36,759 nt of DNA from positions 1 through 36,759 of IMG/VR virus record IMGVR_UViG_3300042540_000683, one strand, 5' to 3'. Both the position numbers and the translations under genes were made by a program. Source of the stretch: a virus. Below the pieces are notes generated by a model. The model searched no databases. It saw only the letters and a list, made by a program, of their open reading frames with translations, and was not told the DNA's origin. Below, in pieces: positions 1 to 7,553 of the stretch; the stretch's first letter is position 1; every line of letters starts with the position of its first letter.

Positions 1-651
1 GCTAATGATGAATTCATTAGTGATGGATCCATCTTCTGGTACATCAAAGTATACACTCTCGAAATAACAAAGCTGTTCCTTAATCTTTTTATGGAATTGC
101 CATTTGTCACTGTACTTAACAGGAATTATGATTTTCACACCATTTCTTTCTGTTGTAGGTGCTTCGTGTAAAAGATCGATAGTGTTAGCATCTTCTCCTT
201 CATACATCATGTATTTACGTTCCATACCATTCTTTCTACATACAAAGTAGAAACTGCTAGAGTATGCAAGAGGTGCTTTAAAACCTAAGCCCATCATACC
301 TAATTCTGTAGCAGAATCACGTTTAGTAGACTTACCATACTTACTAATGATATTTTTTACATCATCAGCATCTAAACCAATACCAAAATCCTCTACACAG
401 AATTCATAGTTGTTAGCTGATGATGGTTTGAATGACACCACAATTGGTTCATCAACACCAGCTCTTCTATGACTGTCTAATGCATTAGATGCACATTCTC
501 TAATAGCAGAACCTATATCATCTGAATATAAGTTCTTACTTAACATTTGCATAAGAATCTGTGCACTATCTAAGTCTAGTGACATTCCAATAGATTCTTG
601 CGATTGTCCATCAATTAGGACATTTGCTTCTTTCTGTTTTTCTAAAATCAT
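1..651 (-). CDS. rIIA-like GHKL ATPase (3' end outside window)
   Basis: The frame is open from an ATG at 651 to the window edge (217 codons) and no stop is reached. The Bergerat ATP-binding fold is visible: an N-box ECASNALD at residues 52-59, a G1 box with DFGIG just after residue 90, and a G2-like GLGFKAP about 40 residues later. These mark the Hsp90/MutL/histidine-kinase/topoisomerase superfamily. Phage proteins of this type are usually annotated rIIA-like, after the T4 protein involved in membrane integrity and exclusion; that role is inferred from the family only. It is the most downstream minus-strand gene visible. A MutL or Hsp90-type chaperone is an alternative, since the C-terminus is not seen. 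Confidence 0.8.
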   Translation of the reverse strand, partial: MILEKQKEANVLIDGQSQESIGMSLDLDSAQILMQMLSKNLYSDDIGSAIRECASNALDSHRRAGVDEPIVVSFKPSSANNYEFCVEDFGIGLDADDVKNIISKYGKSTKRDSATELGMMGLGFKAPLAYSSSFYFVCRKNGMERKYMMYEGEDANTIDLLHEAPTTERNGVKIIIPVKYSDKWQFHKKIKEQLCYFESVYFDVPEDGSITNEFIIS

Positions 652-662
652 CTTTTCTGTTT

Positions 663-996
663 TTAAATTGTTTCTCTTTTAACTAACCAAATTTGTCTTC
701 CATTAAGATCTTGTGACACTCTCAAGTTGTGATCTTCAGGTGTAGGAATCCATTTTTTCTCGATTCTATTATGAACATTCCCTTGACTATCAGTGTATGA
801 ATATGTTATCACTTCTTCTTGTCTTGTAGTACATCTGAAGTTTGCATGCATTGGTTTTTTTTGAATTCCAATGTGTCTTAGTTTTACTTAATGTTGGTGG
901 TGTTAGCACTCTTAAATATTTGAAGTATGACTGACAAGATATCATTATCTCATCACCTACTTGTAAATCTTCTAATTCAATTAATCTATTTTCCAT
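663..996 (-). pseudogene. Small conserved-looking protein split by a +1 shift at an A8 run
   Basis: Two overlapping minus-strand frames (996 to 790 and 851 to 663) read as one protein broken at a run of eight A residues on the coding strand (852-859). The first frame gives MENRLIELEDLQVGDEI and continues to ...THWNSKK. The second picks up at PMHANFRC and ends ...GRQIWLVKRETI. With seven A residues instead of eight the two would join into one protein of about 110 residues. After the run the first frame becomes compositionally unlike a protein. It is either a real frameshift, a homopolymer sequencing error, or a slippage-expressed gene. The function is not recognised. It lies between UDG and the GHKL gene in the same operon. 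Confidence 0.6.
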
Positions 997-1006
997 TTTT
1001 CTAATT

Positions 1007-1750
1007 TTAAAAGGGAAGGTCCACGTCTAACCATTGAACACTAAACCCATTGTTTTCTTCTAATAATCTATTCACTTTGACAAACACACCTTCTGTGTCC
1101 CATTCTATTCCTTTATAAGAAGCACTAGCTGGGTGACTCACCTCAAACACATGTGTAAATATACCTGTGTATTTTTTGTATCTAGCTGCGTCCTTACCAA
1201 GAAAGACAATTGGTACACCTAAGTGGTTTATAATTTCCTCAAACAGATATTTTACAAGAGGTTCCCATATTTCCATATGACTTCCTGCTTTGTCTTTCTC
1301 TGTTGTTAATGCCGCATTGAACATTAGAACGCCTTGATGAGCTAAGAAGCTCACATCTGGATTCTCTATAATATTCAAGTTTAACCCATCGTAGAACTCT
1401 TTCTCCATAGCTCTATAGAATTGATCTAATGATGGTTGTACCTGTTCTGTTACAGAGCAACCCATTAATAATCCATCAGCTACAGGAGCATCATTCTTAA
1501 ATGTGTGATATGGACACATACCTACCAAGACCACTTTGAGATCATCTAATGATGTTTCTTTAAAGCATCTCCATACATGCATAGATATAGGAGCAATCTT
1601 TTTTCCTCTCTTTGCTTCTGCTTTCAGGAATGCATAAATTTTATCACATTCTTCACTTTCTATGAATGGACGCATCTTTGCATGCCAAGATGGATGGAAT
1701 TGATGTTTAAAATTTTCCCAATTTAATTTTCCTTTTCTTTGTATTTCCAT
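1007..1750 (-). CDS. ung: Uracil-DNA glycosylase, family 1-like, with altered catalytic motif
   Basis: The 247-residue length fits family 1 UDG, which excises uracil from DNA to start base excision repair. The water-activating loop, normally GQDPYH, reads GMCPYH at residues 77-82, so the usual catalytic Asp is Cys; the Tyr is kept. MFNAALT (143-149) matches the uracil-recognition strand with its Asn, and HPASAS (206-211) matches the HPSPLS minor-groove loop. The start at 1750 overlaps the stop of the GIY-YIG gene, and the first eight residues may have been supplied by that insertion. crAss-like phages typically carry a UDG in their replication block. Activity is uncertain because of the Asp-to-Cys change. 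Confidence 0.85.
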   Translation of the reverse strand: MEIQRKGKLNWENFKHQFHPSWHAKMRPFIESEECDKIYAFLKAEAKRGKKIAPISMHVWRCFKETSLDDLKVVLVGMCPYHTFKNDAPVADGLLMGCSVTEQVQPSLDQFYRAMEKEFYDGLNLNIIENPDVSFLAHQGVLMFNAALTTEKDKAGSHMEIWEPLVKYLFEEIINHLGVPIVFLGKDAARYKKYTGIFTHVFEVSHPASASYKGIEWDTEGVFVKVNRLLEENNGFSVQWLDVDLPF

Positions 1751-2289
1751 ATAAATTTTTTATGTGTTTTTCTTAAACCATTACATACACCAGTTATATT
1801 TGATTGATTATAACCTAATATATCTCTAACTTGACTTGCACCAAGCCATTCTCTAATAAAATTACCTTCCAAATCATATTGTAAAATAGGTTTATATTTA
1901 GAAAGAGTATTATTTTTTAAATGTTCTTCTGTCATTTTTTTACCTTTTTTTACTTTACTCATTTTTTCAATAGTTTCTTTAGAATGACTGTAATTTTCTC
2001 TTCCTGGTTTCATAAGATTGAATCCAAATTCATCATTTATAGAATTAAAAAAATTAATCCAATATTCTTCTTTTTCACATAAATTTTCAATTGCACATCT
2101 TTCAATTATAAAAAAATTGAAGTTTTTTTCTCCATGCTTATTCCAAGAACTTTGTAAATGTGGGTTTACATGTTTATTGTTTCTAAGAGCATATTTGTGA
2201 CTTGCAAATCTTGAACTTATAGATTTTCCTTTTCCAATATAAATTTTATTGGAAATAATGTTTTTAATACCATAAATGCCTGTTTTCAT
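1723..2289 (-). CDS. GIY-YIG homing endonuclease
   Basis: The 188-residue protein has the GIY-YIG nuclease signature at its N-terminus: GIYGI at residues 4-8 and KIYIGKG at 15-21, followed by an Arg (SSRFASH) and a downstream Glu in KEEYW that fit the active site. The C-terminal part (ILQYDLEGNFIREW, then SQVRDILGY) is a NUMOD1-type DNA-binding helix-turn-helix typical of homing endonucleases. Its 3' end overlaps the UDG start by 28 bases, and short copies of the UDG 5' sequence flank it. It is therefore a mobile gene inserted at the UDG 5' end. It has its own -7 promoter element. Confidence 0.93.
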   Translation of the reverse strand: MKTGIYGIKNIISNKIYIGKGKSISSRFASHKYALRNNKHVNPHLQSSWNKHGEKNFNFFIIERCAIENLCEKEEYWINFFNSINDEFGFNLMKPGRENYSHSKETIEKMSKVKKGKKMTEEHLKNNTLSKYKPILQYDLEGNFIREWLGASQVRDILGYNQSNITGVCNGLRKTHKKFIWKYKEKEN

Positions 2290-2306
2290 AATAAAGTTAT
2301 TTTTTA

Positions 2307-2314
2307 CAAATATA
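2307..2314 (-). promoter_or_regulatory. -7 promoter element of the GIY-YIG gene
   Basis: The coding strand reads TATATTTG, matching the Bacteroidota -7 consensus TAnnTTTG, about 18 bases upstream of the GIY-YIG start codon. No TTG lies at ideal -33 spacing (the nearest is 26 bases away), so strength is unknown. Expression separate from the operon would suit a selfish gene. Confidence 0.5.
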
Positions 2315-2344
2315 CAAAATTATTCTTTATTAAATTCTCCCAAT

Positions 2345-2521
2345 TCATGACGATAATGATATTTTTCTATGGAAGAACTTAGTCAATATAGATTCTAAGT
2401 TCTCAATGCTTATACACTCTACTTCATTACCACGAGTTGTTTGTAACCATTCAACTTCTTCTCTAATGTTTTCTTCAAGTATATCTAAATATTTCTCTTC
2501 TACGGTTAAAAAATCACTCAT
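2345..2521 (-). CDS. Small acidic protein, unknown function
   Basis: This 58-residue ORF starts at an ATG at 2521 that overlaps the primase stop as ATGA, the coupling used throughout this operon. It begins MSDFLTVEEKYLDILEEN and is predicted helical and acidic, with no recognised motif. Its stop codon (TGA) overlaps an ATG that opens the short reading MNWENL. That matches the UDG N-terminus and is probably the UDG start as it was before the GIY-YIG gene was inserted. Confidence 0.6.
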   Translation of the reverse strand: MSDFLTVEEKYLDILEENIREEVEWLQTTRGNEVECISIENLESILTKFFHRKISLSS

Positions 2522-3519
2522 ATTAGTTCTTTTTGTGTTAAATATTTTTCAATTGTTTTTAGTCCATGTATGCGTGCTAAATCAGCCCAATCTTTAATTC
2601 CTTCATCTAGATAGATTCTAGGTACATTACAATACTCAAATCCAAACTTATCAGTTATCAGTTGAGAATTCTTTACACCAGTCTCATCACTATCGAAACT
2701 TAAGATTTGTCTTTCTGAGTTCTCTTTGATGAATTCAACGTTCTCTTCAGAGAAACATCCCATTCCTTCATTTTGAACAGCACAGCAACAAGGAAATACT
2801 TTTTTCATCACCATGTAATCCTTTTTACTCTTATTGATGAATGCAACATCACAATCTGTAATATCATCTAATCCATCCATCATAGTAATAGGCACATTAT
2901 TAGGCATCCACTTATTCTTCTTGTCAGCAAATGGTCTGTAGATCTTCCAATGGCCTTCATATAGATAACCAAATCTCAACTCTGTGTCTTTTATAGGAAA
3001 CTTTTGTTTGTTGAGATATATTGCGTCTATTGAATACACATTGTTAGCTCTAAGATCATCTATGTCTTGATAATACCCATTCCAATAAGCTAATTCTTCG
3101 TTAGTAAACTTTCTTGTTTTCACTTGAATGAAATACTCACGTTTAGATGTAGCAGTTGGTTGTGCATAATCAGCAACAATCCTCTCGTAATTCTTTGTAG
3201 AAGATGCTGTGACAATCCCAAGATCAAAATCTCTATCAATCATTAATAAAGCATCATTAAGACTTACATTGAACAATGTCATTACAAAATTGAAACATCC
3301 ACCTTTCTTGCTGGAATCTCCAAAATCAACAAATCTCAATGCTCCTCCTCTATATCCTATAATGAATGATGGATTCTTTTCATTTCTAAAGGGAGAATAA
3401 GTGACAACATTAATTTTCCAGTTCTGATGTGGCATATACATCTTATAGATATCATATTCAGATATCTTTTCAAGTATGCTATCAGTTGTTAGTTGTATTC
3501 TTTTTCTTCCTGTTATCAT
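2518..3519 (-). CDS. DnaG-type primase
   Basis: The N-terminal half has the layout of a CHC2-type primase domain (YSPFRNEKNPSF, then ALRFVDFG and GGCFNFV), but the zinc ligands of classical DnaG are not apparent. Near the C-terminus LSFDSDETGVKN supplies the TOPRIM DxD-like core, preceded by NEGMGCFS as the TOPRIM Glu motif. It makes RNA primers for the replisome. The ATG at 3519 is chosen over an earlier in-frame ATG (3546) because the earlier one lies inside a terminator hairpin; this gives 333 residues. It sits downstream of the putative SSB and upstream of UDG in a replication operon. Confidence 0.85.
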   Translation of the reverse strand: MITGRKRIQLTTDSILEKISEYDIYKMYMPHQNWKINVVTYSPFRNEKNPSFIIGYRGGALRFVDFGDSSKKGGCFNFVMTLFNVSLNDALLMIDRDFDLGIVTASSTKNYERIVADYAQPTATSKREYFIQVKTRKFTNEELAYWNGYYQDIDDLRANNVYSIDAIYLNKQKFPIKDTELRFGYLYEGHWKIYRPFADKKNKWMPNNVPITMMDGLDDITDCDVAFINKSKKDYMVMKKVFPCCCAVQNEGMGCFSEENVEFIKENSERQILSFDSDETGVKNSQLITDKFGFEYCNVPRIYLDEGIKDWADLARIHGLKTIEKYLTQKELI

Positions 3520-3530
3520 AGCTCTAAAAT

Positions 3531-3558
3531 AAAAAAGCCTCACCATTTCTGATGAGGC
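3531..3558 (-). terminator. Intrinsic terminator after the SSB-like gene
   Basis: The coding strand forms GCCTCA / TGAGGC arms (3537-3542 and 3553-3558) followed at once by six T residues (3531-3536). It sits between the SSB-like gene and the primase start and probably reduces read-through between them. Confidence 0.75.
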
Positions 3559-3580
3559 CTCTTATCAACAATTAATTTAA

Positions 3581-4453
3581 TTAATAATCATCACCATCTT
3601 CAGAAATAAATGCATCTGAGGCAACTAAGTTATCATCTGGATTATAATCCTGGATGTCTTTTAATATGTAATAGTCTTTACAACCATATTCTCCAATAAC
3701 GTTCATAACAAATTTCTCATGTGCTTTTAAATCACGAGGTTTCTTGTTCTTAAGATCTGCTTGCACTTTAGCATTTGAATAATCAACAAGTCTAAAGTTT
3801 TTCAATGCATATCCTCCTAAGAATGCTTTGTTGTAAATTCCTTGGTATTCTTTAGATTCTCCATCTTTCTCTTTAACAATCACTGTTGCTAAAGCTACGA
3901 TAGATTTACACCACTCACCGTTGATTTGATCTTTTAAATCTTTTATATTACCTCTCATCAACTTCTTCCATTCTAATTGTAGAACAGTGTCTGCATCACG
4001 ATAATCAAGATCAGCTAACCATGTTCTCATGAAGTTGTAGAAATCTTCTTCTCCTACATAAGCTACACGATAATCTCTTCCTTTGGTAAACCATTCAGCT
4101 AGATCATTTTCATCACTAGCCCAAGAACACATACCAATAGAATTGATGTATTGATTTTTGGTACCATCTTTATTTTCTCTTTCTTTATCTTCTAAGAAGA
4201 ATGACACTTTGAATTTATCTTCAGTGTTAACCTTCTGTAACCACACATCTACACGTAGATAGTTATTACCATCTCTAGTCTCACCTAAATACTCAGTAGC
4301 TTTACTGTCTTCTTTAAGTTCCATACCTAGAATGTCTTTAAACTCTTCTGCTGTTGGGTTAATTGCAATTACGTTTGCTTCAAACAAACCTACACGTTTA
4401 GAAAAATCTCCACCACCTGTGTTTTCTCTTTTCTTTCCTCCGATACTACTCAT
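3581..4453 (-). CDS. Putative single-stranded DNA-binding protein
   Basis: This 290-residue protein opens with a Gly/Lys-rich basic stretch (MSSIGGKKRENTGGG), followed by a beta-rich region (YLRVDVWLQK, FKVSFFLEDKE). It ends in a strongly acidic tail with an aromatic terminus (SEDGDDY), as in phage and bacterial SSBs, where the tail contacts replication partners. The position between the Sak4-like protein and primase supports a ssDNA-binding role. No diagnostic OB-fold motif can be proven by eye, so the call rests on tail, composition and context. Its own terminator follows. Confidence 0.55.
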   Translation of the reverse strand: MSSIGGKKRENTGGGDFSKRVGLFEANVIAINPTAEEFKDILGMELKEDSKATEYLGETRDGNNYLRVDVWLQKVNTEDKFKVSFFLEDKERENKDGTKNQYINSIGMCSWASDENDLAEWFTKGRDYRVAYVGEEDFYNFMRTWLADLDYRDADTVLQLEWKKLMRGNIKDLKDQINGEWCKSIVALATVIVKEKDGESKEYQGIYNKAFLGGYALKNFRLVDYSNAKVQADLKNKKPRDLKAHEKFVMNVIGEYGCKDYYILKDIQDYNPDDNLVASDAFISEDGDDY

Positions 4454-4465
4454 TTTAATTTAATT

Positions 4466-5062
4466 TTAGTTATAATATTCATTTAATGTTTCAACTACTA
4501 GTTGTAAGTTGTTTGGTATTTTTAGTTCACTGAACATACCATCTGGACTCTTTGCAGGCATTTTTCTGTAACGATTGGTTACAAATTGATATGTAGCTGT
4601 ACCATCTTTGTTCTCTTCTACGAGTGTGTAAAGACATACAGTTAACAATCCTTCAAGTAACACTTGGTTATCGATTAACTTACCTGCTGTTTTGATTTTG
4701 TATCCTATAATCTCTCCACCATCTTCAATAGTTTCTGGGTGAGTAAGATAGAATACAGTGATGTCATCTCTCAACTGTCTAGCTGTTCTAAATAGATCCA
4801 CCATGTCTTTAGCCATAAGACTAAACTTGGTAAATCCAACTTCTGTAGCTTTTGCCACCATATTGAATCCCATAATGTAATTAGAGTCTTCAATAATGAT
4901 GTTCTTAATGTGAGGAGCTTTCTCTGAAATAGTCTTTAACAAACGAGAGATCTCGTTAGCATCTTCTATTTCTTTGTAATTCTTGTTCTCTGTGTTGTAA
5001 AGCTTCTCACTTCCTTTAAAAGGAAGTTCTTTCTTTGCAACATTGATAATATTAATTTGCAT
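4466..5062 (-). CDS. Sak4/AAA_24-like recombination protein lacking a Walker A loop
   Basis: The middle and C-terminal parts match phage RecA-like Sak4 (AAA_24) proteins: NIIIEDSNYIMGF (about 54-66) as Walker B, RLRDD-type helix before ITVFYLTHPE (sensor), then KIKTAGKLID, YQFVTNRYRK and KSPDGMF. These proteins support single-strand annealing recombination with SSB. The P-loop expected near the N-terminus is absent: KKELPFKGSEKLYNTENKNY (10-29) goes straight from the first strand to the segment that normally follows the P-loop helix. The protein is about 30 residues short. A near-promoter sequence (TATCTTTA) lies directly at the start codon. The family is fairly sure; ATPase activity is doubtful. 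Confidence 0.75.
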   Translation of the reverse strand: MQINIINVAKKELPFKGSEKLYNTENKNYKEIEDANEISRLLKTISEKAPHIKNIIIEDSNYIMGFNMVAKATEVGFTKFSLMAKDMVDLFRTARQLRDDITVFYLTHPETIEDGGEIIGYKIKTAGKLIDNQVLLEGLLTVCLYTLVEENKDGTATYQFVTNRYRKMPAKSPDGMFSELKIPNNLQLVVETLNEYYN

Positions 5063-5085
5063 AAAGATACGAATAATTTTTTTAA

Positions 5086-6162
5086 TTATACATATTTTAT
5101 CTTGTTTTTATCAAAGAATTCTAACGCTTTTTGCAACCATTTCAACTCTGTAGGTTCAGTGGTGCTGACAATATAAATGTGTGCTTTCTTATCAGGAGTG
5201 TTATACTCCATAGCCATACATCGATTTATCTTCTGTGCTAGATTCTCTGCATTACTGTCGAAATAGTTTATGATCACCTTGTTAAGAGGCTTATATGTCA
5301 CACCTGTATTACCAATCTTCACAACAGCCAGGTGATTACCTTTACCTTCAGCAAAATCCTCAAAGAGTTGTTTCTCAGTTGATTTGCTATGATAGGAAGG
5401 AATTCCTAAGTTGTCAGCTATCTTAGTAATACCACAGAATACCAACACTCTTTCATCTTTATGTGCAGCCAAAAGTCGCTTTGTAGCATTAGTTTTGGCT
5501 AGGGATGATTGTATTAGTCTCATTCTAGCAAGACGCATAAACATTGTATCAGAACCACTATTCTGCAACTTATTAATTACCCAGGTGAGAGCATCAAATT
5601 GTTTCTTTTCAGTCTTCTTTTTACCTTTGTAGTCTTGTAATGTTACATTGTCAAGAGGCACTCTGATAACATGGATTTCATAATCTACAATAACTCCTTC
5701 TTCAATTGCTTTTTCAATTGGATAGGTAGCTATTACATGAAGATCTAATTCTTCTTCAAGGGTTCGTTCTGTCCAACTGGATAATGTACCAGTTAGACCA
5801 AGAATCTGTCCATTTACATCGAACAGGTCCTTACACACTTCTATTTGAGCATCGCTCAATAGATGTATCTCATCAATAATAACAACATCAAAGCTCTGAT
5901 CAGCATACTTCTTTAGAGATAGATGGGTTGTATATGTGACAATGCTGTCATCAAACCCTAGCTCCTCAAAATCAGCTTGCCAAGATTCTTTAATCTTGTT
6001 ATCTGGATAAGCAATCAATATGCTCTCAGGTTTAAGTTTAGCTAAAGCATGTATGCTAGTTCTAATCTTACCAAACCTAGGACATAGATTTAGAATTCCA
6101 AACTTACCATGCTTTAACCATGTGTTAGCAAATTCTTTCTGTCGTTTATCTCTTATTGTCAT
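5086..6162 (-). CDS. SF2 DNA helicase
   Basis: The 358-residue protein has the superfamily 2 motifs in order: a Walker A-like CPRFGKIRTS (27-36) preceded by a RQKEFAN-type Q motif, DEIH in VVIIDEIHLL near residue 95, LGLTGTLS (motif III), RVLVFCG at the start of the second RecA domain, and INRCMAM as a motif VI-like segment. It is probably an UvsW/SNF2-like helicase that remodels replication or recombination intermediates, as in other crAss-like replication blocks. The P-loop departs from GxGKT (RFGKI). The start overlaps the stop of the DnaB-like gene by one base. Confidence 0.88.
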   Translation of the reverse strand: MTIRDKRQKEFANTWLKHGKFGILNLCPRFGKIRTSIHALAKLKPESILIAYPDNKIKESWQADFEELGFDDSIVTYTTHLSLKKYADQSFDVVIIDEIHLLSDAQIEVCKDLFDVNGQILGLTGTLSSWTERTLEEELDLHVIATYPIEKAIEEGVIVDYEIHVIRVPLDNVTLQDYKGKKKTEKKQFDALTWVINKLQNSGSDTMFMRLARMRLIQSSLAKTNATKRLLAAHKDERVLVFCGITKIADNLGIPSYHSKSTEKQLFEDFAEGKGNHLAVVKIGNTGVTYKPLNKVIINYFDSNAENLAQKINRCMAMEYNTPDKKAHIYIVSTTEPTELKWLQKALEFFDKNKIKYV

Positions 6163-7226
6163 TATCTAAGAAAATATGATTTATTTGTAATAGCTTCATA
6201 ATCACTTTCTGTGATATCTTTCTTTCTAGGCAACTCCTTGAACATACCAATTTGGCCTAAGAAGCCCAAACCAATACGCACATCATCTTCTCCATAGCTA
6301 TTTTTGATTAGTCTCAAGCTTCTGAAGTATTTAGCTCCATATCCATCTTTCAACTTATCAAGGTCATAACCACTTGGATCAGCCACTTTATATCTCATAG
6401 GATCGAATAATGCCATAACAACATCAGCATCATTTTGTGTTGCTGAGCTGTCTGCAAAATCTTCTAGTTGAGGTTCTACATCTCCATTCTTTATTCTAGA
6501 AGGATTAGAGATGTCTCTGTTAAACTGACTTACCACTACTGGTGAATATCCATAAAAGTCTCTAGCAAATCTAAGTTCATCAGACATCTTATCAATAGCT
6601 TGTTTCTTTGTAGGCTGTGTAGCAGTTAGCTTTAGAAGACCAATGTGGTCAATAACCACCATGGTTATTTCATTTGGATCCTCAGGAACATAGATCTTGT
6701 TATATTCATCAAGTTGTTCTATCTTTCCTCTTTCTAAAGCATACTTCTTAAGATCTTTAGCTATACCTACAGGATTCTCTGGTCCATCAATAATAGTAAC
6801 AATGTCACTAAGATGATTGATATAGTCTTCATAATACAAAAACAAATCATGTTCATCTTTGGTCATTGTTTCAGTCCAACCCAATAGCTTACCTACAGGA
6901 ATAATGATTCCTTGGTCCAAAAAGATTTTACGAGATACCCACTTGGCCATCTTATAAGTTCTACTACGCTCCATAGATCTATACCACACCTTCACCTTGA
7001 TACCTGAAGCTATTCCTTCTTTAGACATAGCCCAATCAACAGGATTAAGAACAAAAGCATCATCAATGAATGATGTCTTACCAGAACCTGTAAGTCCACC
7101 TACTAGATAGTACATACCCTTACGGATACCTACATATCTATTCAGTCTATCAAATCCCATAGGGATTCCACCGTTCTTACCACTAAGGCCTTTATCAACC
7201 TCTGCTTTTAATAGTTCAAAACTCAT
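6162..7226 (-). CDS. DnaB-like replicative helicase (RecA-fold domain only)
   Basis: A RecA-fold ATPase domain occupies nearly all 354 residues: GLTGSGKTS Walker A at 44-52, MVVIDHIGLL as Walker B around 190, and VVSQFNRDI as the DnaB-type sensor motif. The N-terminal primase-binding domain of cellular DnaB is missing, as in many phage helicases. It would unwind DNA at the fork with the primase encoded downstream. A four-base overlap with the 72-residue gene upstream indicates translational coupling. Confidence 0.9.
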   Translation of the reverse strand: MSFELLKAEVDKGLSGKNGGIPMGFDRLNRYVGIRKGMYYLVGGLTGSGKTSFIDDAFVLNPVDWAMSKEGIASGIKVKVWYRSMERSRTYKMAKWVSRKIFLDQGIIIPVGKLLGWTETMTKDEHDLFLYYEDYINHLSDIVTIIDGPENPVGIAKDLKKYALERGKIEQLDEYNKIYVPEDPNEITMVVIDHIGLLKLTATQPTKKQAIDKMSDELRFARDFYGYSPVVVSQFNRDISNPSRIKNGDVEPQLEDFADSSATQNDADVVMALFDPMRYKVADPSGYDLDKLKDGYGAKYFRSLRLIKNSYGEDDVRIGLGFLGQIGMFKELPRKKDITESDYEAITNKSYFLR

Positions 7227-7441
7227 AATAGTTTTATTTCTTGTTTAACTTTTTGCCAAAAATCATATCTTTCTCTTCCGTATTTTGTAGTTCTATTTGA
7301 TAAAAAGTTATTTAAAATCTCATCAACTGCTATTAATGCACTTTCTTTGCTATTAACTTTATTGTCGTGAAAACAATTTACTATATGAATTCTATAAGAG
7401 AAACGGTCAACTAACGCTTTTGCTTTTTCTTTTGGTGTCAT
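7223..7441 (-). CDS. Small helical protein, unknown function
   Basis: This 72-residue, mostly helical protein begins MTPKEKAKALVDRFSY and contains SALIAVDEILNNF and YDFWQKVKQEI. I recall similar small proteins from many Bacteroidota phages, always without a known role. It overlaps the DnaB-like start by four bases (ATGA type) and overlaps the 3' end of the small zinc-ribbon gene in another frame. Lying inside the replication operon, it may be a helicase accessory, but nothing in the sequence proves it. Confidence 0.75.
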   Translation of the reverse strand: MTPKEKAKALVDRFSYRIHIVNCFHDNKVNSKESALIAVDEILNNFLSNRTTKYGRERYDFWQKVKQEIKLL

Positions 7442-7553
7442 ATTTTTCTTTTATTTCTTCCGTAAATTTTTTAACTAATGGTCTACAAGAATCACAAAGA
7501 TCATCTTCTTTAGTAGCGTTCCACCATTGGCAAGCTCTACATTTTTGTTTCAT
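7407..7553 (-). CDS. Small zinc-ribbon protein
   Basis: This 48-residue ORF starts at 7553, its ATG overlapping the upstream stop as TAATG. Two Cys pairs, CRAC at residues 5-8 and CDSC at 20-23, make a four-cysteine zinc ribbon, followed by a basic tail (KRKSKS). Its last 35 bases overlap the next gene. A nucleic-acid-binding or protein-contact role is likely; no family was recognised. Confidence 0.65.
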   Translation of the reverse strand: MKQKCRACQWWNATKEDDLCDSCRPLVKKFTEEIKEKYDTKRKSKSVS

